In this document: positions 11,162 to 22,600 of the stretch, piece after piece | Layout of the letters: each line of letters opens with the position of its first letter | Position numbering within the stretch: position 1 is the first letter of the stretch | Assembly (NCBI GenBank): GCA_018524725.1 | Contig: JAEUWP010000583.1 | Span: 124,001-188,000, forward strand | Direction: 5' to 3' | Length of the DNA stretch: 64,000 bases | From: Podaxis mareebaensis | Lineage: Eukaryota > Basidiomycota > Agaricomycetes > Agaricales > Agaricaceae | Made by a program: the position numbers and the translations under genes | The notes under the pieces: generated by a model | The model's input: only the letters and a program-made list of their open reading frames with translations | What the model was told of the DNA's origin: nothing | The model's database searches: none

Positions 11162-11710
11162 GCGCCATTCGTACTCAGGGAAGGCTGGTTGGGAGGGTGT
11201 CTGTGAGCACCTTGGGTTGAATATATAGTTGCCCGGTTTAGTATAAGAGAGTCGTGTTTGCGAGTACAATTTGGCTTAGCAGTTTAGTGTCTCACATTGG
11301 TTATAAGACCTCAGGCCCACAAGATCTGCTATTAGTAAGGTTTTTGGGTGTATACCACGTAACAAAGGTTGACCAGCAAACAAGGCAGATGTTGTCTCCA
11401 ACGATGACCACGCAGCAAGGGGCGTTAGCGTTGCGCATCTCTTCGCAAGTGGTGATTCGTATCCTAAATTGAGCGCCACTGGAAATAGAAGACCAGGGAA
11501 AGATGACTACACTTTTCGCCAGCCCCAAAACGAAGCATGGCAGAACTACGACTGCATGAGTCGGGAACTGTTTCAGATGAGGGCACTCAACCCCTGAGCG
11601 TATAATCAGCCCGGGTCATCTCACGCATCTTCTCACAAACCCATGTACCTGTTCATTAACTCGAAGTACCAAAACAAAAATGTTCGTAAGTCCCATCGTT
11701 GAATACGCCA
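11162..11710. other. Intergenic; start of the second segmental duplication copy
   Basis: No gene was seen. From about 11478 the sequence aligns with bases 1-229 of the window, so the duplication junction lies near 11478, between the P450 relic and the 3' end of NLR-A3. Confidence 0.65.
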
Positions 11711-14279
11711 TCAATCATGGAGCAGTGTGGGGTTTGTAACAGGGTCGGCTGAAGTGGTTGAGGTTCCAGGTAGGATTTTAGTAGAGATGCTTCGTTTTCC
11801 AGTCTCCGTGTCACGCCCGATGGACATCATAAGGCAGCCCAAAGGTTGATTGGAAGAGGGCTCTTCCCTATGAAAGCGTACCCTTCTGAGTGCGCCACCA
11901 GCAGACACAGTCAAGTGAGGGTAGTCCACGCTGAAGGAGCCGGAAAGCAAAAACAAGCACGTTTGATCGCCATGTCCAATAAAAAAGTACTCGTTTATCC
12001 CTTTAGGGCCATTGTAGAAGCTTTTGCCCTACCAAGTAGATTGAGTTGAAACCTAGGGGTGTAGGTGAACTGACGAACTTACCCATTCTCCACGAAGCGG
12101 AAAGGTTGCGGGTTTCAAGGGCCCCAACTCAGTTGCTCCCGCTTTGACACTATTCAATAGTTGCAGATCGAAGCCATTGCATGGTTCTGTGCGTAGAAGA
12201 GTGTTTCGAGGACCCTGAGCAAATAACAGACAGTGAGGTGAATAGCGAAAGGTATTGGGTCGAGGAGCTTGGGAAACTCACCAATTTCCATAACCAATTC
12301 ATAAAAGACAGGAGCTCATCCACATGGCATTCCATGTTGATATACTGAAAATTGAAGTCTTGAAGTCGGGAGAGGAGGTCCTCCACATTCCCGTCGGGAA
12401 CTGAGTCATAATCGTCCCAGCAGTTATATTCAGAGATTTGGGCAACATTCTGAGAGATCATTGCACGGGCATCTGGTGGAGCCCACTTCAGGCCTGGTAG
12501 AATTGCATGATCGTGATCATAGTTGAAAGAACCTAGGTTTGTTTCATAAGTATTCTGCTACTTGGGCACTAATCCTGAGCTCACCGTCACTCGCATGGAA
12601 GTGTTCCAGATCAATCTTGTACCAAAAGAGACATGATTTGACGAATTCAAACCTGCTCATTCCCTCGTCAATCATGAACTTCCCGCTGCGAGTAGGGTCG
12701 CGAAGGTAGTCCTGGAATGATGCATGATGGAACCGCAACGGGGTTTCAGTGGCAGTCTCAGGTGAGGGTACATTAAGAACCGAGTGTAGTTTCCGCAGCG
12801 CGTTGTAAAACGTGGTTTGGTCGATATCCAGGAAGCTACAGAGTGTGGGTGCAAAGGATAGATTGTACAGTTGGTGAAAAACTGCTAATATCCTCCTTGT
12901 CGTCAAGAAGATGTCATCGGGTATCTCGGACAGGATCCGAGAATAAAAAAGATCTAGAGCCTCTAGTGGATTCTTCACACCCGCACGATTGGCTCCCTTC
13001 ATGAATGCTAGAAATGTTGCGAGCCGCCCCATTGGGTTTCCGTGTTCAATGTCACTGACATATCTGAGGATGGCTTCAGCGAGGACGAAAAGACCAGATG
13101 CGATGTTTAAGACCTCGAGCAATTGGTCGTCCAATGGCCAAGGCGCAGAAACGACATCCCAAAATTTCTTTCGGATGTCTCCGAAGCCGTCGCGCAGATA
13201 GAGGTCGACGTCTTCTCGAGTTTCCGCGTCAATCAGCAGCTCTTCCTTATCACAATCGATGGAAAAGTCTGTCCTCAAGAAGAGATACTCGAGGTGTGGC
13301 TCCGGGCGACTGGAAATCAACCAGAGGAGGGGAAGATCCCTCTTGAGTCGGATAACCTCGCCGATCATCTCCACAAATTCACACTGCGCGTTTATCCCAG
13401 TGCATTCGTCTAGACCGTCCAGGAGGACGAGGAATGGCTCTCGAGTGATGCGATGGCCTTGCATCTGTATGATGGAGAATGGTTCTACGATGAGGCTCTT
13501 CAGTTGGGTGCGAGGTGTCTTCTGGAGGATGGTGAGGTCATGGACGATGCGATGTGTGAGAAGGGATCTGTATTCGGGGAAGTGGATAGCCAGTTGGTAC
13601 GCGAGGGTTGGGACGACGGTTTGCGGGTCGTGTCTTTCATTTGGTCGGGAGAAGAAGAAGGCAGCTCCGAGCCGGCGTCGTTCGAGGCAGAGCTCGGCGA
13701 ATGTTTGAGTGACTGCTGATTTGCCGGTACCTGCAGGACCGGTGAGCCAGATCAGGTTGCGTTGGCGTTTTGGGTCATCAAGCCAGGCTTCGAGCTTAGC
13801 TCTGATTCGCTTGCGAGTTCCTGGGTGGCACAGAGGAGGCGGATGCCGAGCGCTTGAGTCAACTGCAGCTCCCGGGCAAATATGGGGGAGGAGGTGTTCA
13901 AGCACTGTCGAGACAAGGTCAGTTTGTCGACTGGCTTCGGTGGGAAGGAATTATCCACCTGTTGTCCCGGTGTTGATATTGTTGACAATATTTTGTACAA
14001 CTCGTTGGTCGCGCATGTCAGGTTGATTGACAACGAAATCGCTGGCGTTGGCAAAGAAGCCCTCAGAAACACCTGCGTTATTCCTAGGTCTGGGTATCTC
14101 TAAGAACGATGGATGCCAGTGAGCACATGTCGGAAGGCCCGATTGAATGCTATCTGCTTACCAGCTTCTGGATGAGGTTGAGGATCACCATCCTTCGCTG
14201 TGGTTGGTTGCTGGGATCGATTGCGCCCGCCAGCTTTTGTACGGGGACGCTTGAAACGTCCAAAGAATTCAAGCAACAT
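11711..14279 (-). CDS. NACHT-domain NTPase, NLR-like family A, copy A3
   Basis: Six exons: 14279-14162, 14099-13959, 13904-12585, 12532-12282, 12214-12083, 12028-11711, giving 759 aa with all frames closing. Walker A reads GPAGTGKSAVTQTF, Walker B FLVLLDGLDECTG and sensor LISSRPEPHL. The segment from EDVDLYLRDGF to LFYSRILSEIPDD is nearly identical to A1 and A2, while exon 2 is shorter than in A1. The C-terminal region (exons 4-6) ends TSADPVTNPTLLHD. It is transcribed divergently from NLR-B2 with 555 nt between start codons. The family and domain calls are strong; the biological role is inferred from NACHT/STAND proteins only. Confidence 0.84.
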
Positions 14280-14834
14280 GGAAGAGATGAGGCAAGATAG
14301 GCAGATTCAAGGCGTTTAACCGTTACGGGCATGACATCCCGATTCCCAGCCCCAGCGCTAATGCTTCACTCTCATCTAGTTGCAACCGTATTCAATATCT
14401 GCAGTATTTTTCTTACCACCACGCCCTAGTGTGGCCTTGAGAGACGTGAATCAATGGCTGCTTAGTGTTTGTTTTCTTTTGAATTTCGTGGTCGTCATCT
14501 ACGAATTTAGATATTGATTGAAGTACACAATTGCTCAATCAGACAATCTCTCGTGATTACAGAAGCGACTGTAATATTTGCACATTCAGACGTCGGTGCT
14601 TTATTATACTATATATTTGAGCCACCATTATAGTACTCTCGCGGTGGTGGCCCAACGTCGGGCCCCCTAATCTGCCTGTTAAGTATTAAAAATGATTGAA
14701 CGACACCACAGGCTTGTGCGCTTGATGGATATCACCTCGGTGTCTCCGGAGAAACTCGAAGAAGGTGCCCATAGAACACTGCAGGCAGAAGACGCCCAAA
14801 AGCTTCTCTTTCGTCCATCACCACATTCAGGACA
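14280..14834. promoter_or_regulatory. Shared intergenic region between NLR-A3 and NLR-B2
   Basis: These 555 nt lie between the divergent ATGs of A3 and B2. The region is conserved with 2807-3397. A TATA-rich run (about 14600-14617) lies 220-235 nt before the B2 start. The short distance and the conservation suggest a common control region, but no specific binding site was identified. Confidence 0.5.
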
Positions 14835-17247
14835 ATGAGCTCGGAAGATTGGGACATAGTATCTTACGAAGAACCTGAGGGCTACGAACAAGGTTTGGCT
14901 CGACATGATGTTACCTGCTTCATGGCCTGAACGGCATATAGCTATATTATCCCCGGAGTTCACAGCATCCGCACTTGTAGACGCCCTACATGACTCTCCC
15001 TCCCAGGCGAACCATGCAGAGCGATGCTTCCCTGGAACACAGACTCTCGGTAAACATCATCTCTCCGACTGGCTCACAAAACACTCTCCGCGAAATTCTC
15101 ATCCATGCAAGTTCAATCTCTCATGGATACACGGCCCCGTCGGTGTAGGAAAAACAACGTTAATGCGGACGCTCGCCAATGCTCTTCTCCCGCCCACCAC
15201 TTCCTCTACAGTATCAGTACCAGGGCCCACTGATGCAGACACTGAACCATTACCGCCACTCCCAACCTACGAATCCCAGGAATTCGGCACAGCTGGAATC
15301 CAATATGGTGGCGCTGCGCTGTTCTTCTCAAAGCAACATCAACTCATAGATGCAGCCAAGTTTTTCACCACCCTCGCATACGGTCTTGCACGTCGTCTTC
15401 CTCCAGTCGCAGGGTTCATCCAATCTGCTTTCACTGCCAATCAAGCACAATACCGACATCCAGAACGAATACCTTTCAAAAACCAAGCACAAACTCTCAT
15501 CCTCGACCCGATCAAAGCATGGGTTGAATCAGAGGGTGGGGATGTTGATGTCGATTTCGTCATAATTATAGACGGGTTCGATGAGTGTGGTAGTAACCAG
15601 GACAAAGAAAAGCAAAGGGAGATTGTCCAAGCCGTGAGGGAAGTGTTTACGAAGCAGGTAGATGGCGTACGATGGTCGTGGGTGTTTAGCTCGGGGACAG
15701 ATGCGAGGCTGTACGAGGTTTTCGTTGGTGGGGATGCGTCGGAGGCACCAAAGGCAGAGGAGGTTGTGCTTGGTTTGTCTAGTGAGCCAGAGATGGATGC
15801 GTTCATCGAGGGCGCAGTTTCGAGGATACGTAAGACACATCCGGTTTTCCAGAACTTCCAGAGTGGGTCAAGAGGGATTGGGGATGCGGGAGCTAGCTCT
15901 GCGCAACGACCTGTAGGGGAAGAATGGCCCTCGTCGCAGGACCTAGCCACCATAAAATGGCAAGCAGCCGGGCTCTACGCAGCAGCGTCTTCCATCCTCG
16001 ACTATGTTGCCAACCCAACCGACGATCCACGCAAACGTCTGCTCTCGATCGAGAACTTCATCGGGACCAGAGACTCTGCACGTTTCCAATATGGATCAGA
16101 CCATCCGTATTCCAAGCTCGATGCCGCATACATAGACGTCCTTGCCCGAATCCCTCTTGATTCACGAGAGGAGACACGTCGAATCCTAGGAGCGATATCC
16201 TGCCTGCAACCATCCACACACGACCAACATCCACCCACAATCATTGAACTCGCTAATCTCCTTGACATTCAAGTCAACGAAGTCCACAGACTCTTGTATG
16301 ACCTCCACTCCGTCATTTGTGGACCCCTCACACGGCCCATTGTCAGACAGAAGATCATCCCCACATTAGAAGGCACCCTAGAACTGACATTTTACCACCA
16401 CTCATTCGAACAGTTCCTCCGTACGCCCGCCCGGTCCTTGGACTGGGGTTTGGATCTAGAAATGGCCCACGCAGACCTCGCAAGGTGTTGTTTGAGAAAG
16501 TTGAGTACGGGACATACTGGGCCGAGTGGGGAACTCCCAAGAAAGAGGTGGTATGTACATTGCTGGCGCACGGGGAAGGATACTGAGGCTGCTCTCGGGC
16601 TATTACCCGAGTTGTTCGAGTTTGATTTTTCGGTGTTGGGCGAGAGCGCAACTGTGGATCGGTGGTCTGTAGAGTGGTTGCTTCATCTTCAGGTGCGTAA
16701 TCATGAAATGAGGCGACAGAGCGCGAGAACGCACGCATTGTATTGATGATTGTTTTATATGTAGGAGACAACAATGTCGGAGTATCAACTCCTTAACCTA
16801 GGCCCGTTTATCGAATTGGACATAATTCCGTTGCCGGACCTGGATCTAGACCCGAGATCATCTGGCACAAGCACACCAACAACCAGTAACCCACGAGAAA
16901 GAGCCAGGAAACTCCCAGCGCGACAATCGTACATCCTCGGTCTCGAACCCGCGAGGCAGGTTTATCTTGTCCCGTACTATGACGTCAAAGTGCAGTGGAG
17001 AACGGATTTGGGCCAGGTTGTGGGTCCAAAGGAAAAGTACTGGGATTGGATTAGGGGGTTCAGAGTTGTGCAGAGGGATTTTGCGGAGAGGAGGGCGTTG
17101 GATGAGTTGATAAGTGTTGGGGAGGTGGCAAGGTGGCAAGAAGATTGGGAAGTTGAAATACAGGAGGGGGAGTCTCAGGCTACGATGCGACCCTCGAGGA
17201 GAGACGAGGGAGGTGACGATGATGACGAAGGCGGTTTGTATGCATAA
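14835..17247 (+). CDS. NACHT-domain NTPase, NLR-like family B, copy B2
   Basis: Three exons, 14835-14892, 14966-16692 and 16765-17247, give 755 aa. The start MSSEDWDIVSYEE is preferred to the in-intron ATG at 14905 because the same exon/acceptor arrangement is conserved in B1. Walker A is IHGPVGVGKTTLMRTL and Walker B is FVIIIDGFDECG. The sensor region reads FSSGTDARL, lacking the usual SSR arginine that B3 retains (ISSRSE). A winged-helix-type block follows (FYHHSFEQFLRTPARS). The last exon encodes an uncharacterised tail with YILGLEPARQVYLVP and GPKEKYWDWIRGFRVV, then an acidic end. The low similarity to NLR-A shows a separate NACHT lineage. It may act with its divergent partner A3; this is an inference. 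Confidence 0.85.
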
Positions 17248-17413
17248 TTTCGAAACGTATTGATTTAGGTACTTGATGAATAAGATGACTCGGATGTCAA
17301 TCTGAATCACATCGCGCTCTTCTTGTAACTTATTGTTCATCCAGTCCCAAAGAGAGTGCAGAGTATACAACGAGAGTACAGAAGAGATGTCAAACTTGGG
17401 TCACACCGTGGAG

Positions 17414-18037
17414 TCAACAAACATTTAAGTGAGCCATGGAGACAAGAATCGGCACGATTACAATGCAGCATTGGTGGTGACGATACCCATAACAATTCCC
17501 CTTCATTCTATTGAATACCCCCTGCGAGAGGATGTCCAGGTTCCATTCACCCTCTAAGAATCCTACCGGAGCAACGTAATCATCAAGTTGAGGTTGGTAC
17601 AGCGGTATGACGGCTCTAGTGGCAGGTTCTCCACGATAAATGCGGGCTGAGGTGCCGAGCAGACTCAAGCCCCAGAGACGAGGAAGAAGGCAGGTGTCGA
17701 GCAGGATGCCGTACTGGCGACGAAGCTCTTGATCTGCTTCAAAACGAAGGCCAGCGTTGTTTGCCCAACTGTCATTGTTGATTTCGGCAACGAGGACGAG
17801 GCAGTGGTCCGTATTGAATGCAATCAAGGAGACAATGGAGTCGAGGGAATCCTTGGCGATGCCATTGCCAGGAAGGTTCGGCGGCACAACAAAGAAAGCA
17901 AAAGAGTCTCCGAAGCAGTAGTTGAGGAGCTTGCATACGTCCATAGTAGCGATTTCCAGTGGCTTGTTCTTATTGTGGCAGATCTCGAAGATCTTCAGCA
18001 GACCTTTGGGCCAACTGTTGTCAGTCGAGAAAGGCAT
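17414..18037 (-). CDS. Hypothetical protein, PD-(D/E)XK-like fold suspected
   Basis: Single-exon ORF; the start MPFSTDNSWPKG at 18037 is preferred over an upstream ATG at 18070. It has about 207 aa. The central part (ILVAEINNDSW-like, read as LVLVAEINNDSW, then FEADQELRRQY, LLPRLWGLSLLGT, WNLDIL near the end) resembles a widespread Agaricomycete family of unknown function. In that family an E-x-N/K core followed by an R-Q-rich helix and a GVSxxG strand suggests a nuclease-like fold. The family assignment is from memory of its pattern and not from a search. It lies convergent to NLR-B2 with 166 nt between stops. Confidence 0.5.
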   Translation of the reverse strand: MPFSTDNSWPKGLLKIFEICHNKNKPLEIATMDVCKLLNYCFGDSFAFFVVPPNLPGNGIAKDSLDSIVSLIAFNTDHCLVLVAEINNDSWANNAGLRFEADQELRRQYGILLDTCLLPRLWGLSLLGTSARIYRGEPATRAVIPLYQPQLDDYVAPVGFLEGEWNLDILSQGVFNRMKGNCYGYRHHQCCIVIVPILVSMAHLNVC

Positions 18038-18048
18038 GCTAGGTGATG

Positions 18049-18360
18049 TAATTATGATTAGCGGATGCAAGCCACAACAAAATTAAAGACGTACACGTCG
18101 GATCGTGAGGTAGAAAGCGAGGTATACTCTCTAATCATTAGTTGAGTTCTGAGTTTATTCGCGTCTCTAGTCCGAGACACTGCAGTGGTTCTCCTCTTAG
18201 TCAGTAATTATGATTAGCGGATGCAAGCCACAACAAAATTAAAGACGTACACGTCGGATTATGAGGCAGAAAGCGAAGTATACTCTCTAATCATCAGTTG
18301 AGTTCTGAGTTTATTCGTGTCTCTAGTCTGAGACACTGCAGTGGTTCTCCTCTTAGTCCG
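18049..18360. repeat. Tandem direct duplication, 2 x 156 bp
   Basis: Copy 1 is 18049-18204 and copy 2 is 18205-18360, back to back. Both start taattatgattagcggatg and end near ctcctcttagtc. They differ by only a handful of substitutions. The first copy overlaps the region immediately upstream of the 17414-18037 gene, so the promoter region of that gene is duplicated. Confidence 0.92.
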
Positions 18361-18675
18361 TCTGTTCGATCTTGAGGAATTCCTTTTCTTCGCGAGCTTT
18401 CCGAGACCTCTCGCTATCTGGCTCGCCACATGATACTTCCCCTGTCCTGAGCTGCTTCCGCATTGAACTTACGTCAATAGCCTTTCAGCTCGAGCAAGGG
18501 TGACCTTACAACGGAAGGTGCCAGCACTCAGTATCCAGCAGAGCAACTGGCGGAACGGAACGTCTGTCCTGTGCACCTCTCAACTCTGCACCACCATCAA
18601 CAATGATCTTCTGTGTCCCGCTCGCTTCAGTTTCCCGTCACTCTAACCCTTCCACTGACATGACTCACCTCCTCT

Positions 18676-19134
18676 GGCACAGGGGAGGTGGATGCCGAGC
18701 GCTTGAGTCTACTGCAGCTTCCGGGAAAATATGGGGGAGGAGATGTTCAAGCACTGCCGAGATAGGGTCAGTTTGTTGACTGGTTTCGGGTGGGAAGGAA
18801 TTATCCACTTGTTGTTCCGGTGTTGACATTGTTGACGATATTTTGCGTGGTTCGTTGGTCGCGCATGTCGAGCATATTAGGTTGATTGACAACGAAATCG
18901 CTAGCGTTGGTAAAGAAGCCCTCAGAAGCAGTTGTGTTGTTTCTTGGTCTAGGCAGCCCTAAGAACGATGAATGCCAGTGAGCGCATGTCGGGATGCCAG
19001 ATTGAATATTATCTATTTACCAGCCTCTGGGCGTGGTTGAAGACTGCCATCCTTCTCTATGGCTGTTTTCTGGGCACCACGACCGCCAGCTTTTGCACGG
19101 GACGCTTGAAGCGTCCGAAGAATTCAAGCAACAC
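18676..19134 (-). pseudogene. Truncated NACHT family A copy A4 (5' end only)
   Basis: This corresponds to exons 1-2 and the first bases of exon 3 of the NLR-A genes. The usual ATG of exon 1 is GTG (19132-19134). One C is missing after the FGRFKRP block, shifting the frame. Exon 2 and the next acceptor are recognisable, and exon 3 starts with VLEHLLPHIFPEAAVDSSAR, then stops matching after HPPPLC near 18676. Walker A and everything downstream are gone. It is a 5' relic left by duplication or deletion. The sequence on its left (18361-18675) has no NACHT similarity that I can see. Confidence 0.82.
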
Positions 19135-19689
19135 GAGAAATAAGGCAAGATGGGTAGATTGCCGGCGTTTAACCCGTTACACACATGACACCCAGATTCC
19201 CAGCCACAGCGCTAACTGAAGTTTGCAATGCTCTCGGACCTCAGTGTAAATAGTATCGCGTGGCACATGCTCAGCGCAGTCTTCGTTTGGAAAGTGTGAC
19301 AAGTTAAGTCTCGCAAAGAAAAGTAGCAGCGTGTATGTACATTTCGTGGAGTTTGAGTTGACCGTGGAAGCTGAAACTTTGGAGCTTCAAGGTGGCGATT
19401 CCCGCTGCGTCGTGGTGATCGCTTCATTGTTGTTTCGTCTTCCGCTTAGCCCGCTCAGCGTGAGAACCCTAACCCCATAATTAACCGCAGGTACAACGGA
19501 CGCACTGCCACTGTGGTTACCGCTCCGAATTGTGATACCTATTGAGCGCTAGTAATGATCTCGGAACTATATATCACCACACACTGTTCTGATCCTGTCC
19601 CAGTCTGATTGTTTGGCCTTCTGGCGCGGAATCTCCATCCTGGTGTCTTCACGGAAAATTGGTTCGTGCGGCGGATCCTAGGAATTACA
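19135..19689. other. Intergenic, no gene seen
   Basis: The first part resembles the region upstream of the other NLR-A genes. The rest precedes the glucosyltransferase gene. No conserved ORF was seen. Confidence 0.5.
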
Positions 19690-22600
19690 ATGCAAGGACG
19701 AGCCGAAGAAGTGACCACGTTTGAACTGCCTAAGGTCTCCCAAGAGATCCAGCATATGGAGAGCAGCAGGAGCTACAGCGACTCGAGCACCGACGATGCC
19801 GATTCTATAAATGCCCCTCGTAGGCTTTCTCTGCTTTTTGGGCTGAGAGTCGACTGGGAGTGACAACACATAAACAGATAACGCGGAACTAACCCATCAT
19901 AACAAGAATCTATTGACCAACGCACAAGTCCATAGCGATGGACGTATTAACCTCTCTCTCGCATGCCAAGCGGAGCTGCCGGATCTTCCTGGAGACCATG
20001 CGCGGCCTGTAGACGAATTTGCGGTCGATTCAAACTGGAAGAGCTGCCCCAAAATAAGCATCGTCATCATGATTGTGGGGAGTCGAGGTGCGCTTCCGTA
20101 TGTCCGGATTGAAGATGGAGAATGACCAAGCAATGCAGGTGACGTACAGCCGTACGTTGCTCTAGGAAAGCGGCTGAAGCAGGACGGACATCTTGTTCGC
20201 ATCGCAACCCATGAGACCTTTCGCGAGTTTGTCACGGGCGAAGGGCTCGAGTTTTTCAACATAGGGGGCAATCCGCACGACCTTATGAGTTATATGGTCA
20301 AAAGTAAGTACACGTTTATTGATACATGTTTCAAGGAACTCACTCGATCGCATTGGTCAGATCCTGGCTTAATTCCCAGGATGCAGTCGCTGACCAGCGG
20401 TGATATCAGGAAAAAGAGGGCAATGTTGAAAGAAGTACGTTCTAGTGCCTGATTTTACGTCCCCATTCCTTACTTTGGAGTCGCAGATGATTTACGGGTG
20501 CTGGGAATCGTGTTATGCTCCTCAGGCTAATGGAAGCGCTTTCGTTGTTGACGCTATAATTTCAAATCCTCCCGGCTTTGCACACCTGCATTGCGCAGAG
20601 GCATTGGGAATACCGCTCCAGATGAGCTTCAGTGAGAAACCTTGGTTTTGTCATCAAAGCTAGGCACTTACCTTCCCCGTTGCCTGTTAAGCCATGCCTT
20701 GGTCCGTGTGTCTTAAATATATTTTTTTATTGTCTGAGCGTGTTTTCAGGTGTTCTACGACGGCATTTCCCCATCCCCTCGTCAACATCATGAGCAGCGA
20801 TGCAAAGCCTGGATTGACCAATTATCTGACCTACTACATGGCCGATTTGCTGACTTGGCAAGGGTACGTTTAGGCGCTCCGCGGATGTTTGAACGTCGGT
20901 TGACGTCGCAGCAGCGTCGGCGACGTTATCAACAAATTTCGGAAACGTACTTTGAACTTGGACTCTCTCGATGTTCGTACAGGACCTAGCATTTTAGAAG
21001 ACTTGAAGGTACCATGGACATATTGCATGAGCCCCGCCTTGGTACCGAAGCCTGAAGATTGGAAGAATAATATCGGTGAGTTGGTTTCGAAAAATAGGCG
21101 AAGCTGGCTGACGCTTTTGCCTCTTTCAGATGTCGTTGGATTCTATTTCCTCGATCTGGCAACAAATTATAAGCCCCCACCCGACCTTGTCGCCTTTCTA
21201 AACGCTGGAGAACCCCCGGTTTATATTGGGTATGTTTTTTGCGGGCACGCTGGCAATCTGATTCAAGCGTTTGGCAGTTTCGGGTCTGTCGTCATCGATG
21301 ATCCACAAGCCATGACGAGTGCGAATAACTACTTCTTCCGCAAAGCTCAAGTTTAACAACATTATCTAGAGATTATATTTGAGGCAACTGCCCAAGCTGG
21401 CGTACGGGCACTGGTATCCGCTGGATGGGTATGTATACCAGTCTGCTTTGCCTATATCTGCCAAACTGAGTCTTAAATGCAGGGAGGATTAGGAGGTGTC
21501 GAAGTTCCGCCCCATGTATTCATTCTTGGAAACATACCACATGATTGGCTTTTTGACAAGGAACGCGTCTCTGCGGTTGTCCATCACGGCGGTGCAGGGA
21601 CTACTGCCATTGGTTTGGCGAAGGGACGCCCAACGGTGGTGGTACCGTTCTTTGGTGACCAAGGTTTCTGGGGTGCGTGTGGGTGGCATTATCAATAACT
21701 CAGAGAATGATTACCCAGGGACGCAGGGAGCATGATATGCAAGGCCAGAGCTGGCCCCAAGCCGATTGCGCATAAGAAGCTGACGGTGGAGAACCTGAGA
21801 GATGCAATCAAATACTGTATTGGTCCTGAAGCGAAAGAGGCTGCGGGGAAAATGACCCAGCAGATTCGTAATGACGTATGTTTTGCTTTTCCGGTTTCAA
21901 CTCGTCGCTTCGTGACTATATCTTGTGTAGAATGGTGTCGAGAAGGGCGTACAAAGTTTCTACCAGCATCTTCCGCTTCTGAATATGCGTTGTGATCTTG
22001 ATGCACGCCGGTTGGCAGTTTGGTGGTCCACCCGCCATGTAGGACCCAACATTTGTTTGTAACTCCGCGAAAGGGCTGATATTGTATTTTCAGTGTCTCA
22101 AACTAAGCGCTCTGGCTGCACAGACTCTGGCCAATGCCGGACTGATTGACATGGACGAGCTTGACCTTCACCGTGAGTGTTCCTCGGGCTTGAGCGAGGC
22201 CCGTGAAAATCTGAGTGTCACATGTAGGAACAAAGGAGTATGAAGTTTCATCCATGGCTGTAGAAGTTGGGACCGTGCTCGAAGCAATGATGTGCGTGTC
22301 TTGACAAGCTGCCCTTCAACTTGCTTATAAAGTCTCCTTCTAGCTTTCCAGTGAAAGAAGCAATAGAAATTTCTGCTGCGGTGCCGCGTGGTAAGTAGAC
22401 TCCTTGACATTTGGCTGGAAGGCGGCTGCTTATGGGGACCACTTGGCAAGGGATCATGAGGCTGGTATCTTCTGTTTCCGATTCTCTCTGTCCAGATAAG
22501 TCACCTCAGGAGGCAAAACACCCGTTAAAGTCAAAGGAGAACAAGGAACCTGTCCTGCCCGAAGCAGATAAGGTATTATGATATTCATCTCATCCCGCAA

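Larger units (their letters stand above)
11478..17270. repeat. Segmental duplication, copy 2 (NLR-A3 / NLR-B2 unit)
   Basis: This is the counterpart of 1-4990 with the same order and orientation: NLR-A on minus, intergenic region, NLR-B on plus. It is the complete version and carries the 904 nt missing from copy 1. Both genes here have open, splice-consistent frames, so this unit is the better guide to the ancestral layout. Confidence 0.8.

Noticed and set aside
15441..15953. 170-aa minus-strand frame inside NLR-B2
   Set aside because: It is the shadow of the NACHT exon on the other strand, with no motif and no splice support.
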